Of a DNA stretch of 42,430 nucleotides, positions 1-8,797 are shown piece by piece. This DNA comes from Clostridia bacterium. Its GTDB lineage: Bacteria > Bacillota > Clostridia > Acetivibrionales > JAFADI01. The position numbers were made by a program, and so were the translations under genes. The notes beneath the pieces are model-generated. The model saw only the letters and a list, made by a program, of their open reading frames with translations. It was not told the origin of the DNA and did not search any database. Position 1 is the stretch's first letter, and each line of letters begins with the position of its first letter. The stretch is taken from NCBI GenBank assembly GCA_026417615.1, contig JAOACY010000056.1:1-42430 (forward strand), read 5' to 3'.

Positions 1-374
1 CCTTCGCTGTCAACAAATTCAGCAGGAACGCCCGAAGCCCCGGAAGGCTTGTATTTTTCAAGCAAGCCTTTTTCTTTGAGCACAAGAGTCTGCACAAATT
101 CACCATTCCAGAATACGTCTGCCTGAGGCTTTGATTTTTCGGCAATAAGGCGGTTAACCAAGCCTACAGTTTTCGTAGCTTCTACATCGTATACCGGCAG
201 CACCCTGATGCCCGTCTCGCTTTCAAAGGCCTTGAGGACAGGCTCGGAAAAAACCTGATCGACTGAAGTATAGATAACCACCTGGTTTTTATTTGAATCA
301 ATTGAGCAGCCTAAGGTTGCCGTAAGCAATATAAGAATTGCTGCCAGGAATAAATTTTTGCTTTTGAATTTCAT
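1..374 (-). CDS. ABC transporter solute-binding lipoprotein, N-terminal part (gene runs off the window)
   Basis: The 5' end of a gene reading out of the left edge; the first 124 codons are present. The start ATG (372-374) follows a good ribosome binding site (AACCTCC on the plus strand). The N-terminus is a lipoprotein signal peptide: basic MKFKSK, a hydrophobic stretch, then a lipobox LGCS with the acylated Cys near residue 23. The mature part begins with VVIYTSVDQVFSEP and continues with FESETGIRV and VYDVEATKT, typical of family 1 extracellular solute-binding proteins of the Fe(III) uptake type. It would sit on the outer face of the membrane and pass substrate to a permease. Iron as substrate is inferred from family resemblance; the C-terminal half is missing, so related substrates remain possible. 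Divergent from the gene at 625. Confidence 0.8.
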   Translation of the reverse strand, partial: MKFKSKNLFLAAILILLTATLGCSIDSNKNQVVIYTSVDQVFSEPVLKAFESETGIRVLPVYDVEATKTVGLVNRLIAEKSKPQADVFWNGEFVQTLVLKEKGLLEKYKPSGASGVPAEFVDSE

Positions 375-552
375 AATAACCTCCATCTGCACAAATCTTT
401 GTTTACTTTGTCTTAACTGTCAATTTTGAGTTTTGAAATATATTTAACTGCTTTATTTTTAAGAAAATTATACATAATTACTAAGGTATTATCAATTTAA
501 AAATAATTTTGTAAATTTATTATAAATCAATGTATTGTGTTTGTATTTGATG

Positions 553-558
553 TATAAT
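553..558 (+). promoter_or_regulatory. Possible -10 box upstream of the 1452-aa gene
   Basis: A perfect TATAAT lies about 70 bp before the start of the large membrane protein gene, in the AT-rich 250-bp divergent spacer 375-624. No good -35 box is seen 16-18 bp upstream, so this is only a weak promoter call. Confidence 0.3.
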
Positions 559-624
559 TATTAATTAAAGAAACGCTCATTGATTTTTATGTAATAGTAT
601 TCTTACATTTGGGGGGCGATAAAC

Positions 625-3600
625 TTGGTCAACCAGCATCTCGAGAATGCTTATATCAGCCTTTGCAATAGCTTTCAGCAGGGCATTATTAACGAGCAGC
701 AGTTCAGCCAGGAAATTGAAAAGCTAAAATTTCAGGATTCAGAAGGCAGATACTGGTGCATATCTGAATTGGGAATTTGGCATTGGTGGGACGGACAAAA
801 ATGGGTTGAGCATGAAAAAATAAGCTTTCCCTCGTCTCTGCCGGTTAACGGCGGCGAAGCTGCACCTGCAAACAGTGAAAAGCTTCCCGAAAGCTTTCTT
901 GAGTTACTCAAATATATACTGAAGAAGGTTCCGGGAGTTATTATGAAAAGACTTCCTTCCATGATTCTTACTGCTCTTGTCGGACTTGCAATACATACAT
1001 ATATGATGGTATTCATTAACGAAGGCTTCAACCTGTCCAACAATTGGGTCTCCGCTTTTTTAAACACAAGAGGTCAGCGTATAGGGCCTGCAATACTGTG
1101 GACAGCAATAGGTATTGTTTTCCCGTTTATTTTCGATAAAATCCGTTCCGGCCAGCTGATTCCGGCAATAATGCGCCTCATTCAAATACCGGGGACCTTG
1201 AAAGCAACTTATGATAAAAGCGGAAAGGAAGGTCTTCCTCTTGTGCTTATTGGAGCAGGCAGCGCGTGTATAATCGGAAGCAGGCTTGGCTGGCCCACAA
1301 ACCTGATTTTGGGCACAGCGCTTTTATCGGGTCTTGGCAATATGGGAAGAAGCATTCTCATGCTGCTAATTACTACTGCCTGGACAGATATTAAGAAGTG
1401 GCTGGGCGACCGCATAAAGAACACGGGCAAAATTGACATGAAGGCCTTTACTCTAGTAATGTCAGGAGCATCAATGGCATTTATTGTTGCAGCAATATTG
1501 CCCTTTAAATTATTTATAGGTCTTGCGCTTCTAGCAGCGGGAATTTTCCTTAAATACAACAACAAGCAGATTAAAACCGCCGTATTTTTCCTTGTGTCTT
1601 TCTCAGCGTACTTCTTCCTTATACGAAAGGTATATGCCGATGACGGCGGCTGGAAGGAGGCTGGCGGCAGCTGGGGACGCTGGATCAGAAGCCAGGGTGC
1701 CATCACCGCTGTGCTTAACGGACTTATTCCAGGCCTGTCTCTCGTAGCCGGAACCGCAATAAGCAGCATTATAAGAGATTTGCTTGGCAGCCTTGGTCTT
1801 GAAAACCTGCTGCCTCCTGAAGGAGAATTTCCGGAGGGAGACATTCCGCCTGAGGATCAGATGCCTCCGGATCCCGAACACAGATACTGGATTGAAATGA
1901 CCTCCGGCGGAGGTACTCTGAAAACTGATGGCAGCACATCAATGTGGATTTACGCAAAGGTTTGCTCGGACAATCCCGATGCGGATACAGGAACTCTTAC
2001 AACCGGTATAGGCTTCAGCTTCGGCGGAGAATATGGGAAGCTCCTAAAGCGTATTGACAACGGTTATGTCGATGGCTACAAGTGTATTTGCATAACTGCA
2101 TCAGCCCCGTTAAATCTTCTGTCAGATCAGACCTCAGGGTCAGCTGTTGTGAATGCAGGAGCAGCCAGCCCCAACGGTTTTATAAGCGCATCAGAAACTG
2201 TGGCTCTTGAGCTTATGGGTCAGAATGCCCGTCTTGAGCATACAACCATGCCCGAAGGTGTAAGGGAGCTGAATGTTGGCGACAGCGAACCGCTATGGCT
2301 ATATGCACGTGTTGTTTCAACAGATTCCGAGGGTAATGTAAAAATAATGGAGGAAGCCAGTGACAGCATAAGCTTTTCAAAAGCATCCGGCGGCGACTGG
2401 TTTGAATTGTATGAAACAGCCTTTGTTGAAGGCGGGTGGAAAGCCGTGCCTGTAAAAGCGTTAAATCCTTACGGAGATTCCATTGAGGCTGCAAAGGCTC
2501 AGCCGCCGGCATCGGTTACTGTGTCTGTCCGCGCGGCCGTTGCAGACTCTTTCCTTTCGGATTCAATAACCTTTACCATAAACGCAAAATCCGAGATTGA
2601 GGTTGACAAGAACAGGGTAAGCCTACTTTCAAAAAGCGGAGCCAGCGAAACGGTGTCAATAAGCATACTGAATCCGGGCAGCGGAAGCTGGAGCCTTGAA
2701 GTGCAGCCGGACTCTTGGGCGGAAAAAATCTGCAGGTTCGAGCTGTCTCCCTCTGAAGGCAACGCATGCTGGAAGCTTGAAATAACAGAAAACGATACGA
2801 TGGAAAAATCAAAGAATGTCAAGTCCAACTATGACGGGGGTGAGCTAAGGCTCAGAGCTTTATGTGAAGAAAAGCAAGCCGAAGCAACCATCCGTGTGCT
2901 TGTTATGCGTGAAGGGCTGTATGTGGACTCGTCGGGTGCGGAAGAGGATGGCAGCTTTGTCCTTAAGGCGGACGGGCAGGATACGCGAAGTCTGATTTTT
3001 TACATGTACACCTGGGATGAGGAAGCCAAAAAGCTTGTTGCCAATCAGGCAGCCTCGTCGGAGCTCCTCCTGCAGTATAAGGAAACCGAGGATATACTTA
3101 TACAGAATGCCTCAAGCGTAACGGAGCTTGATCTCAAGTATGAAAAGCCCTACATGGACACAGGCTCTGTCTACAAAGCAAGTACTGTAAGGCCATTCCC
3201 TGCAAAAGGAGAATATATACCTGTTGGACTCATTATGTCCGGAACAAGTCCAAAAGGAGACAGCTATACTGTCGAATTTACTATAAAAGTGAAAACTCCC
3301 GATACAGGAGTGGGAAGCTCAGTCTGGGAAAAGGAGCTTGAAGAAATATCAAAGGTTATTGACAAGCTGGTTCCCCAAAGTCACAGGCCGAAATTCTACG
3401 AGCTTGTTCACAGCAAGAAGAATGACCTATCCGCAGAAGGACTTTATGTGTTCCGAAAGGAAATTATCAAGCTGGCTTGTGAACTGAATGAAACCCTTGC
3501 TCAGGGATATCTGAACGATGCCGCATGGTATGACAAGGCTGTCTGGTGGTGTGAAAAACTCGAAATCATGGGTGAGATAGCTATATCTGCTCTGGAGCAG

Positions 3601-4983
3601 GTGTTCCTTGGCCCTCTTGCAGGAGTTGCATCCGGGCTTGTAAGGCAGAAGCTTATGTCCGCCTATAATGCATATGTTGAAGGTAAAACCATGGAGCAGT
3701 GGTTTAATGATGAGATAAATGGTTTTACCGGTATGGTTGTAGACATGGGACTTGGCTTTGTCACCGATCCGTCAGTGCTTGAGCAGGCTATAGGCAAATC
3801 GCCAAAAGCTCAGGCTGCAGCCTGGGTAATATATGTAGGCTACAATTTCCTGAACGGACTATATAAGGGCATGTCAGTGTGGGATGCTGCGAAGCATACT
3901 GCACAGATGTTTACGCAAAGACAGGCTGTACAGTTCCTTGCGGGAAAAATGCAGCAGACAAAATGCGTGTACGATCAGCAGAAAGCGCTTAAGGAGCTTG
4001 AAAATATGCGCAGCCGTGACATAGACGGAGACCATTCGCTTCCTCCCGGAGTTGCAGAAAAGATAATGCGTGATCCGGAATTCGTGAGGTCTATCAAAAA
4101 CCACGGCAGCGAAGAGCTCAAGGCCGCCTTTGAAAACAGCATGAGGAAGGATGTATATGCTCCTCATGACCAGGCACTTGTGGGGTGGATCAAGGATAAT
4201 GTTCCTGGAATGGGCGGGGATGTCGAAGTCAAGGTTCATGATTTCCGTACGCCCAGAATGGACGGTGACACCCAGAACGTCAATGTAAATGCCGACAGGG
4301 ACTACAGGGTAATGTACAAGGATCCCGAAACAGGCCAGTGGAAAGAGCTCCGCAAGGATGTGTGGGAGCATAAATCATATGAGGAGTTTGCAAAGCATTC
4401 GGGCTTCAGCGAGAGCAATGCGGCATCAAAGCTTGGCATTGACGAAAAGTCCTGGGAGAAAATGTCGCATGAGCAAAAGGTTGAGGCATGGGCCCGCTCC
4501 TTCCGCCAGACTGCCACAGACGCATCCCACATTGTTTCCTCAAGGGACTTCTCCGACCAGGTGATAAACCCCGAAACAGGCAAGCCCTTTACCAAGCTGG
4601 ACGCAAATGGCAACGAGGTTCCCGCCAGCAATATAGAGCTGGTCAAGGCTGGTAAAAGCAAGCTCCTCGATCCTAAGGGTATGGGTGAAATGTACGAGAG
4701 GAAGGTCTTTGACGAATGGAAGCTGAACGGCAGCAAATCCGAGGGTGTAGAACAGATAAAGAAGGGCTTCAAGGAACTGGAGGCTGTCCGCGAAGGTTAT
4801 AAAAAGCAGGGTATTGATATTGACGCAAGCCCGGAGTACCAGAAGCTTAAGAACCAGTTTGAAAATATAAGCACCGACCTGTCAGGAAAGCACCAGGTAG
4901 GAAACCTCAGCGAGCGGGATATGAATAAGGCTCTTGCTCATATAGCAAACGAGTTCAAAAAATTTCCGCCATTAGGCAAGTAA
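625..4983 (+). CDS. Large multi-domain membrane protein of unknown function (1452 aa)
   Basis: I do not recognise a named family over the whole protein. It starts at a TTG (625-627) placed 9 bp after a GGGGGG run. Residues 1-65 form a soluble N-terminal domain with a WHWWDGQKWVEH motif like the W-x-DG-x-W repeats found before bacterial membrane domains. Residues about 108-385 are hydrophobic, with roughly eight possible membrane helices and many Gly/Ala. A proline/acid-rich linker (PPEGEFPEGDIPPE) leads to a beta-rich part (about 420-900) resembling tandem Ig-like modules. The last 500 residues are helical and charged, with YKDPETGQWKE around residue 1230. It heads a set with the next three genes. 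The architecture (membrane anchor, long beta-rich stalk, charged tail) would fit a surface or secreted-effector-like protein, but that is speculation. Confidence 0.75.
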   Translation: MVNQHLENAYISLCNSFQQGIINEQQFSQEIEKLKFQDSEGRYWCISELGIWHWWDGQKWVEHEKISFPSSLPVNGGEAAPANSEKLPESFLELLKYILKKVPGVIMKRLPSMILTALVGLAIHTYMMVFINEGFNLSNNWVSAFLNTRGQRIGPAILWTAIGIVFPFIFDKIRSGQLIPAIMRLIQIPGTLKATYDKSGKEGLPLVLIGAGSACIIGSRLGWPTNLILGTALLSGLGNMGRSILMLLITTAWTDIKKWLGDRIKNTGKIDMKAFTLVMSGASMAFIVAAILPFKLFIGLALLAAGIFLKYNNKQIKTAVFFLVSFSAYFFLIRKVYADDGGWKEAGGSWGRWIRSQGAITAVLNGLIPGLSLVAGTAISSIIRDLLGSLGLENLLPPEGEFPEGDIPPEDQMPPDPEHRYWIEMTSGGGTLKTDGSTSMWIYAKVCSDNPDADTGTLTTGIGFSFGGEYGKLLKRIDNGYVDGYKCICITASAPLNLLSDQTSGSAVVNAGAASPNGFISASETVALELMGQNARLEHTTMPEGVRELNVGDSEPLWLYARVVSTDSEGNVKIMEEASDSISFSKASGGDWFELYETAFVEGGWKAVPVKALNPYGDSIEAAKAQPPASVTVSVRAAVADSFLSDSITFTINAKSEIEVDKNRVSLLSKSGASETVSISILNPGSGSWSLEVQPDSWAEKICRFELSPSEGNACWKLEITENDTMEKSKNVKSNYDGGELRLRALCEEKQAEATIRVLVMREGLYVDSSGAEEDGSFVLKADGQDTRSLIFYMYTWDEEAKKLVANQAASSELLLQYKETEDILIQNASSVTELDLKYEKPYMDTGSVYKASTVRPFPAKGEYIPVGLIMSGTSPKGDSYTVEFTIKVKTPDTGVGSSVWEKELEEISKVIDKLVPQSHRPKFYELVHSKKNDLSAEGLYVFRKEIIKLACELNETLAQGYLNDAAWYDKAVWWCEKLEIMGEIAISALEQVFLGPLAGVASGLVRQKLMSAYNAYVEGKTMEQWFNDEINGFTGMVVDMGLGFVTDPSVLEQAIGKSPKAQAAAWVIYVGYNFLNGLYKGMSVWDAAKHTAQMFTQRQAVQFLAGKMQQTKCVYDQQKALKELENMRSRDIDGDHSLPPGVAEKIMRDPEFVRSIKNHGSEELKAAFENSMRKDVYAPHDQALVGWIKDNVPGMGGDVEVKVHDFRTPRMDGDTQNVNVNADRDYRVMYKDPETGQWKELRKDVWEHKSYEEFAKHSGFSESNAASKLGIDEKSWEKMSHEQKVEAWARSFRQTATDASHIVSSRDFSDQVINPETGKPFTKLDANGNEVPASNIELVKAGKSKLLDPKGMGEMYERKVFDEWKLNGSKSEGVEQIKKGFKELEAVREGYKKQGIDIDASPEYQKLKNQFENISTDLSGKHQVGNLSERDMNKALAHIANEFKKFPPLGK

Positions 4984-5023
4984 TGACAGAATATAAATTG
5001 TTATGAAGAAGGAGGAATAAACC

Positions 5024-5788
5024 ATGAGCAACAACTTCAACCAGATACCCCAACCAATATCCCCAATTCAGAGCAGTCAAGGAGGGCAAGGCTTCCAGGC
5101 TCCTCCTCCGCCGCGTCCGCCCCAGCCTGCGCACTACGCAAACGCGCAGCCGGCTCCAGCTCCGTCTCCTGCAGCAAACCCAGTTCCCGGCCCGTCAGTG
5201 AACACATTTCCTCAGCAGGGCTTTGCCGCACAACCACAAGCTTATCCGCAACAGGGCTTTCAAGCTGCTCCGCCTCAACCCACTCAGCAGCCTCAGCCGC
5301 AGGCATTCAGTCAAACGCAGCAGCCACCGCAGGGCTTTGCTCAGCCGCAGCAGCGTCCTCAGGCATATACTCAGCCTTCTCAGGGATTTGCTCAACCGCA
5401 GGGATTTTCACAGCCTCAGGGATATGCTCCTCATGTTCAACAGCAGCAATATGTCCAGCCTCAGGCTCAATTTCAACAGACGCAGGGTCAGCAAGCTTAC
5501 CGTCCTCAGCAATACAGCCAGCCTCAGACGCCAAGCTACAGTCCGGTTGCTGCTCAGGGGTTATCAGCACCTTTGACAATGGGCAATTATATTGGAATGT
5601 TCTTGCTTCTGGCAATACCTCTGGTTAATATAATCCTTCTTTTTGTATGGAGCTTCGGAGGAAATGTGAACCTTAACAAGAAAAACTTCGCAAGGGCTTC
5701 TCTGCTCTTATTTGTAATAGTATTCGCAATATATCTTATAGTAGGAGCATCAATTCTCGGAGCACTGTTCAAAAGCATGAGATATTAA
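5024..5788 (+). CDS. Gln/Pro-rich protein with C-terminal membrane hairpin (254 aa)
   Basis: Follows the 1452-aa gene by 40 bp, with the site GAAGGAGG 9 bp before ATG. Residues 1-185 are low-complexity, dominated by Gln, Pro, Ala and Tyr, with degenerate repeats such as PQGFAQPQ, PQAYTQPSQGF and QPQGYAP. Residues about 190-250 hold two membrane helices (GMFLLLAIPLVNIILLFVWSF and ASLLLFVIVFAIYLIVGASIL) separated by a short loop GGNVNLNKKNFARA. Such disordered PQ-rich heads on a small membrane hairpin occur widely in Firmicutes without an assigned role. The tight spacing suggests co-transcription and joint function with the preceding gene. The low-complexity head could mediate assembly at the membrane; this is inference. 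Confidence 0.8.
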   Translation: MSNNFNQIPQPISPIQSSQGGQGFQAPPPPRPPQPAHYANAQPAPAPSPAANPVPGPSVNTFPQQGFAAQPQAYPQQGFQAAPPQPTQQPQPQAFSQTQQPPQGFAQPQQRPQAYTQPSQGFAQPQGFSQPQGYAPHVQQQQYVQPQAQFQQTQGQQAYRPQQYSQPQTPSYSPVAAQGLSAPLTMGNYIGMFLLLAIPLVNIILLFVWSFGGNVNLNKKNFARASLLLFVIVFAIYLIVGASILGALFKSMRY

Positions 5789-5862
5789 TGGATACAGGGG
5801 TGTGCCTTAAAACCCTTTAAGTATAATTTTTTTAGTGTAAAAATTTTTTAAAATGTAGTATA

Positions 5863-5951
5863 TGATATTACCGCAAAAACAGCTTTTCTTGGAACAAGAT
5901 GCAAAAATCACTCATCTAAGTTTCAGAAAATGGGTTTTTGCGGTAGAATCA
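5863..5951. repeat. Palindromic intergenic repeat, family B, copy 1 (inverted relative to copies 2 and 3)
   Basis: An 89-bp imperfect palindrome between two plus-strand genes. The arms are ATTACCGCAAAAAC and GTTTTTGCGGTAGAAT. Read on the minus strand it matches the copies at 13146-13235 and 22452-22539: TGATTCTACCGC, then AAAAACCCATTTTC, then GAGTGATTTTTGCATCTTG, then TTCCAAGAAAAGCTG. It is flanked by AT-rich TATA-like sequence and carries no ORF. It could fold as a long hairpin in RNA. It is best read as a MITE or REP-like element. Confidence 0.8.
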
Positions 5952-6000
5952 GTATATTTATTTCAACATATTATATATATTGAAAACCGGAGGAATTAAA

Positions 6001-6795
6001 ATGGCCAGAAAAAATAAGGAAAGACGCAGTGCCAACATCTGCCTGGCTATTGCCTTGCTGGGTCTGGCAGCAATAGTTATTCCGCTTGTGCTTGAAATGG
6101 ATATGATGAACGGCGGTTATGCCAGTATTGTAATTGGCGCTTTTGTCGGCCTGACCGGATTTCTCGTATTCCTGATGTTTTACTCACGAGCCAAAGTATT
6201 TGAAAATATGCTTACAGGCAGCAATCTTCTTGCCCATTGGCATTACTCAAATGATTTCTGGCAAAAGGAAATGAAAGAGGAAATTGTGGACACTGGAATT
6301 GCAAAGATTGCCGGAGCTGTGCTTGGAGGAATTTTTGCACTAATAGGAATTGTAGTATTTTTTGCTGATACAGATGAAAATGGTACGTTTCTATTGATTA
6401 TGCTGGGCGTGGGGATTTTCTTCACCCTTGTGGGCTTTGTAGCGGCAGCCGCCAACAAAAAAAGGCTTCAGGAGGCTTTGCCTGAGGCGTTAATAGCTCG
6501 TGAAGGAATTTATTACAAGGGTGATTTGTACACATGGAATCAAAGAGTATTGTCTCATCTTGAATGTGTTGCTCAAGACCCGACAAACCCTTCCAATATC
6601 CTTTTCGTAATGAGGCAGCTGAGCGGTAGGCCAGTACATTACCATCAGCATTTTATAAGCATCCCTGTGCCTCCCGGAGAAGAGGGTACTGCGAACAATA
6701 TTGTACATTTTTTCAACATGCCAATGTCCCAGGAAATGTATAACCGAATAATTAATAGAACTGACGATGATTGCGATGACAACGTGAATGAATAA
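6001..6795 (+). CDS. Membrane protein of unknown function, about four transmembrane helices (264 aa)
   Basis: The start is set at ATG 6001, 7 bp after GGAGG (5989-5993), rather than an in-frame ATG at 5980 that lies upstream of that site. After a basic head (MARKNKERR) come two hydrophobic hairpins: helices near residues 11-30 and 38-60, then 103-122 and 130-150. Between them is a loop with HWHYSNDFWQKEM. The C-terminal 100 residues are soluble, starting REGIYYKGDLYTWN and including HYHQHFISIPVPPGEE. The look is that of a membrane-bound beta-domain protein (PH-like is conceivable), but no family is recognised. It is 32 bp upstream of the AIM24 gene and probably co-transcribed with it. It is separated from the preceding gene by a palindromic repeat. 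Confidence 0.75.
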   Translation: MARKNKERRSANICLAIALLGLAAIVIPLVLEMDMMNGGYASIVIGAFVGLTGFLVFLMFYSRAKVFENMLTGSNLLAHWHYSNDFWQKEMKEEIVDTGIAKIAGAVLGGIFALIGIVVFFADTDENGTFLLIMLGVGIFFTLVGFVAAAANKKRLQEALPEALIAREGIYYKGDLYTWNQRVLSHLECVAQDPTNPSNILFVMRQLSGRPVHYHQHFISIPVPPGEEGTANNIVHFFNMPMSQEMYNRIINRTDDDCDDNVNE

Positions 6796-6827
6796 AAGCT
6801 AAAACAAAATAAGAAAGGGGAATGTTT

Positions 6828-7517
6828 ATGCAATTCGAAATTCAAGGAGGTACTCTGCCTGTAGTAATATGCAGCCTGCAGCAGGGTGAAAGCATGTTTA
6901 CCGAATCAGGCGGCATGGGATGGATGAGCCCAAACATCCAGATGAGCACAAATATGGAAGGAGGACTCTTCGGAGGCCTGGCAAGGAAGTTTTCCGGCGA
7001 ATCCATGTTCATGACAACTTACACCTGCACCGCAGGCATGGGCACAATTGCGTTCCCGTCTTCCTTTCCCGGAAGCATTCTGGCTTTTGACCTTGCGCCG
7101 GGACAGAGCCTCATCTGCCAAAAAAATTCTTTCCTTTGCGCAGAGCGCAGCGTACAGCTTGAAGTCTATCTTAGGAAAAACATCGGAGTGGGCTTTTTCG
7201 GCGGTGAAGGCTTCATCATGCAAAAGGTTACAGGTCCCGGGAAGGTATTCCTGGAAATAGACGGCAGCGCTATACAGCATACTCTGCAGCCAGGAGAGGT
7301 TCTAAAGGTTGACCCGGGGCATGTTGCGGTTACCACTCCTGAAGTCAGGACAGAAATAACAATGGTTAAAGGCTTTAAGAACGTGTTCTTCGGGGGTGAG
7401 GGGCTTTTTCTCACAGACCTTACAGGCCCGGGCCAGGTATGGCTGCAAACAATGCCGGCGCAAAATGTGGCAAAAAGCATTATTCCATTTTTACCTCAAA
7501 GCAAAAGCAACAGCTGA
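6828..7517 (+). CDS. AIM24 / TIGR00266 family protein (229 aa)
   Basis: The start ATG at 6828 lies 7 bp after AAAGGGG; the in-frame ATG at 6822 nearly abuts the binding site and is unlikely. The sequence is all-beta and glycine-rich, with three related segments: an opening MQFEIQGG, GESMFMTTYT in the middle, and two FFGGEGF/FFGGEGLF motifs each followed by a TGPGKVFLE or TGPGQVWLQ motif. This pattern is diagnostic of the AIM24 family (TRAP-like beta fold, trimer-forming). Biochemical function is unknown in bacteria; the yeast relative is a mitochondrial inner-membrane protein. It lies downstream of two membrane proteins and may act with them at the membrane. Length is normal for the family. 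Confidence 0.9.
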   Translation: MQFEIQGGTLPVVICSLQQGESMFTESGGMGWMSPNIQMSTNMEGGLFGGLARKFSGESMFMTTYTCTAGMGTIAFPSSFPGSILAFDLAPGQSLICQKNSFLCAERSVQLEVYLRKNIGVGFFGGEGFIMQKVTGPGKVFLEIDGSAIQHTLQPGEVLKVDPGHVAVTTPEVRTEITMVKGFKNVFFGGEGLFLTDLTGPGQVWLQTMPAQNVAKSIIPFLPQSKSNS

Positions 7518-7538
7518 CAGCTAAAATTTGAAGATGTG

Positions 7539-7593
7539 ACATGGGGACGGTTCCTTGACACATTTAATATGTGTCAAGGAACCGTCCCCATGT
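7539..7593. repeat. Long perfect inverted repeat (25-bp arms, 5-bp loop) between convergent units
   Basis: The left arm begins at 7539 with ACATGGGGACGGTTCC and the right arm (7569-7593) ends GGAACCGTCCCCATGT. The arms are perfectly complementary and enclose TTAAT. It sits between the AIM24 gene stop and the convergent tRNA-fMet 3' end, so it could serve as a bidirectional terminator or RNA-stabilising hairpin. It has no T-tract, and the motif GGGACGGTTCCTTGACAC is, from memory, common in Firmicute genomes. A mobile REP-like origin is therefore at least as likely. Confidence 0.75.
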
Positions 7594-7608
7594 TAAATAG
7601 GGTTTCTT

Positions 7609-7686
<78 letters not shown>

Positions 7687-7699
7687 ATAAATAAAGCAA

Positions 7700-7789
7700 T
7701 GGTGCCGGAGACCGGAATCGAACCGGTACGGCTTTTAGGGCCGCAGGATTTTAAGTCCTGTGCGTCTGCCAGTTCCGCCACTCCGGCAC
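7700..7789 (-). tRNA. tRNA-Leu (anticodon TAA)
   Basis: A class II tRNA of 90 nt including CCA. The acceptor stem is GTGCCGG/CCGGCAC, the D-arm has GGCGGAACTGGCAGACGC, the anticodon loop is CTTAAAA on a CAGGA/TCCTG stem, and a long variable arm CGGCCCTAAAAGCCG precedes the T arm (CCGGTTCGATTCCGG). It decodes UUA/UUG. It is first in a two-tRNA operon. Confidence 0.96.
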
Positions 7790-7821
7790 GTTTTTGTGCC
7801 GATCTCGTCAGCGACTTTACT

Positions 7822-7850
7822 ATTATAATATACTCATATGATAGTGTCAA
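7822..7850 (-). promoter_or_regulatory. Sigma-A promoter of the tRNA-Leu/tRNA-fMet operon
   Basis: The minus strand has a perfect TTGACA (7845-7850), a 17-bp spacer and a perfect TATAAT (7822-7827), about 33 bp before the 5' end of tRNA-Leu. Such consensus promoters are typical of stable RNA genes. Confidence 0.9.
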
Positions 7851-7869
7851 TATTTAAATTCTTCCAAAA

Positions 7870-8301
7870 TTAAATCTTTATGAACTGAGTAGACTTTCTA
7901 TATCCTCCGCCGCCTCTTTTTGATTCAAAATTCTTTTTGAGGTCGTGCATCTTTTCATCGCTGTCCTTCATAAACTTCGAGAGTCTTTCCTCAAAGCTCA
8001 TGCTGTCGTTGTTGCTTTTATTCCAGTCAATATCAGCAGGCCTGCTGGATTTAACCGCCGGTTTCGGTTCTAAAGCCTTTTTTATGGAAAGGCTTATTTT
8101 GCCATTTGCGTCCACTGAAATAACCTTTACTTTTACTATCTGATTATCCTTTAGATGTGCATTGATATCCTTAACATAATGCTCTGCTATCTCAGAAATG
8201 TGTACTAGACCTGTCTTACCACCTGGCAGTTGAACAAATGCTCCAAAATTGGTAATACCGGAAACCCTTCCTTCAACTATATTTCCCACCTCAACCAGCA
8301 T
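7870..8301 (-). CDS. yabR: S1 RNA-binding domain protein (YabR-like, 143 aa)
   Basis: The start chosen is ATG 8299-8301 (MLVEVGNIVEGRV), 12 bp after AGGAGG; a longer frame up to 8409 adds 36 residues that do not look conserved. Residues 1-75 are a complete S1 domain: VGNIVEGRVSGITNFGAFVQ, TGLVHISEIA, then VKVKVISVDANGKISLSIK. The tail is charged, with FEERLSKFMKDSDEKM, and ends in a basic Gly-rich stretch KRGGGGYRK. In Bacillus subtilis yabR lies just after divIC, as here. It likely binds RNA or ribosomes; the exact role is not settled. The gene is 113 bp from the divIC-like start. Confidence 0.9.
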   Translation of the reverse strand: MLVEVGNIVEGRVSGITNFGAFVQLPGGKTGLVHISEIAEHYVKDINAHLKDNQIVKVKVISVDANGKISLSIKKALEPKPAVKSSRPADIDWNKSNNDSMSFEERLSKFMKDSDEKMHDLKKNFESKRGGGGYRKSTQFIKI

Positions 8302-8414
8302 AAAAAGAAGAAATCCTCCTGAATTAATTTTCGAAGTAATTCGATTATATAGCATATCATATATTTCTGTCAAGCTAGATATAACAGGGATTTTAGGTTC
8401 CGTAAACAATTAAG

Positions 8415-8693
8415 TCATTTGTCCATATCGACAAAAACCTTTTCTCCTTTCTTCACCATGCCGAGCTTCTCACGGGCAACCTTCTCCGCATACTCATCGG
8501 TCTTTACCGCTTCCTTTTGCTTCTTTAGCTGGCTGTTCTGCTTCAATTCTTCCTGGATTTTAGCCTCTATCTCTTTTATCTGGGCGCTTTTTTGCAGAAT
8601 GACCTTCTGCTGATCTATCAAAGTAAAGCCAAAGTAAATAAGCAATCCAATTATGACCAGCAATCCAACCTTTGATTTTTTTCTTTTGTTCAT
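8415..8693 (-). CDS. divIC: Septum formation initiator, DivIC/FtsB family (92 aa)
   Basis: The start is placed at ATG 8691-8693 (MNKRKKSKVG), about 10 bp after AGGGAG; two further upstream ATGs would put the binding site inside the gene. Residues 1-8 are basic, followed by one membrane helix (VGLLVIIGLLIYFGFTL) and then a coiled coil rich in Lys/Glu/Gln (QIKEIEAKIQEELKQNSQL). The C-terminus has the EKVAREKLGMVKKGE motif common to DivIC/FtsB proteins. The protein works with FtsL and DivIB at the division septum. It lies between yabQ and yabR, as in Bacillus. Confidence 0.9.
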   Translation of the reverse strand: MNKRKKSKVGLLVIIGLLIYFGFTLIDQQKVILQKSAQIKEIEAKIQEELKQNSQLKKQKEAVKTDEYAEKVAREKLGMVKKGEKVFVDMDK

Positions 8694-8797
8694 TTTAATC
8701 TGGCTCCCTTGCATATATAAATCGTACTCTTTAATCAATATTAAATATTCGCTGCCAGATTAAAAAAATCCTTCCTCCAAGCACATATTAAATCAAT

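Noticed and set aside
1209-1844. 211-codon antisense frame under the 1452-aa gene
   Set aside because: Composition is rich in Pro/Ser/Arg as expected from antisense to a coding frame; no start signal.
5195-5615. Several open frames on both strands within the Gln/Pro-rich gene
   Set aside because: They come from the repetitive CAG/CCT-rich coding sequence; none has a binding site or a sensible protein.
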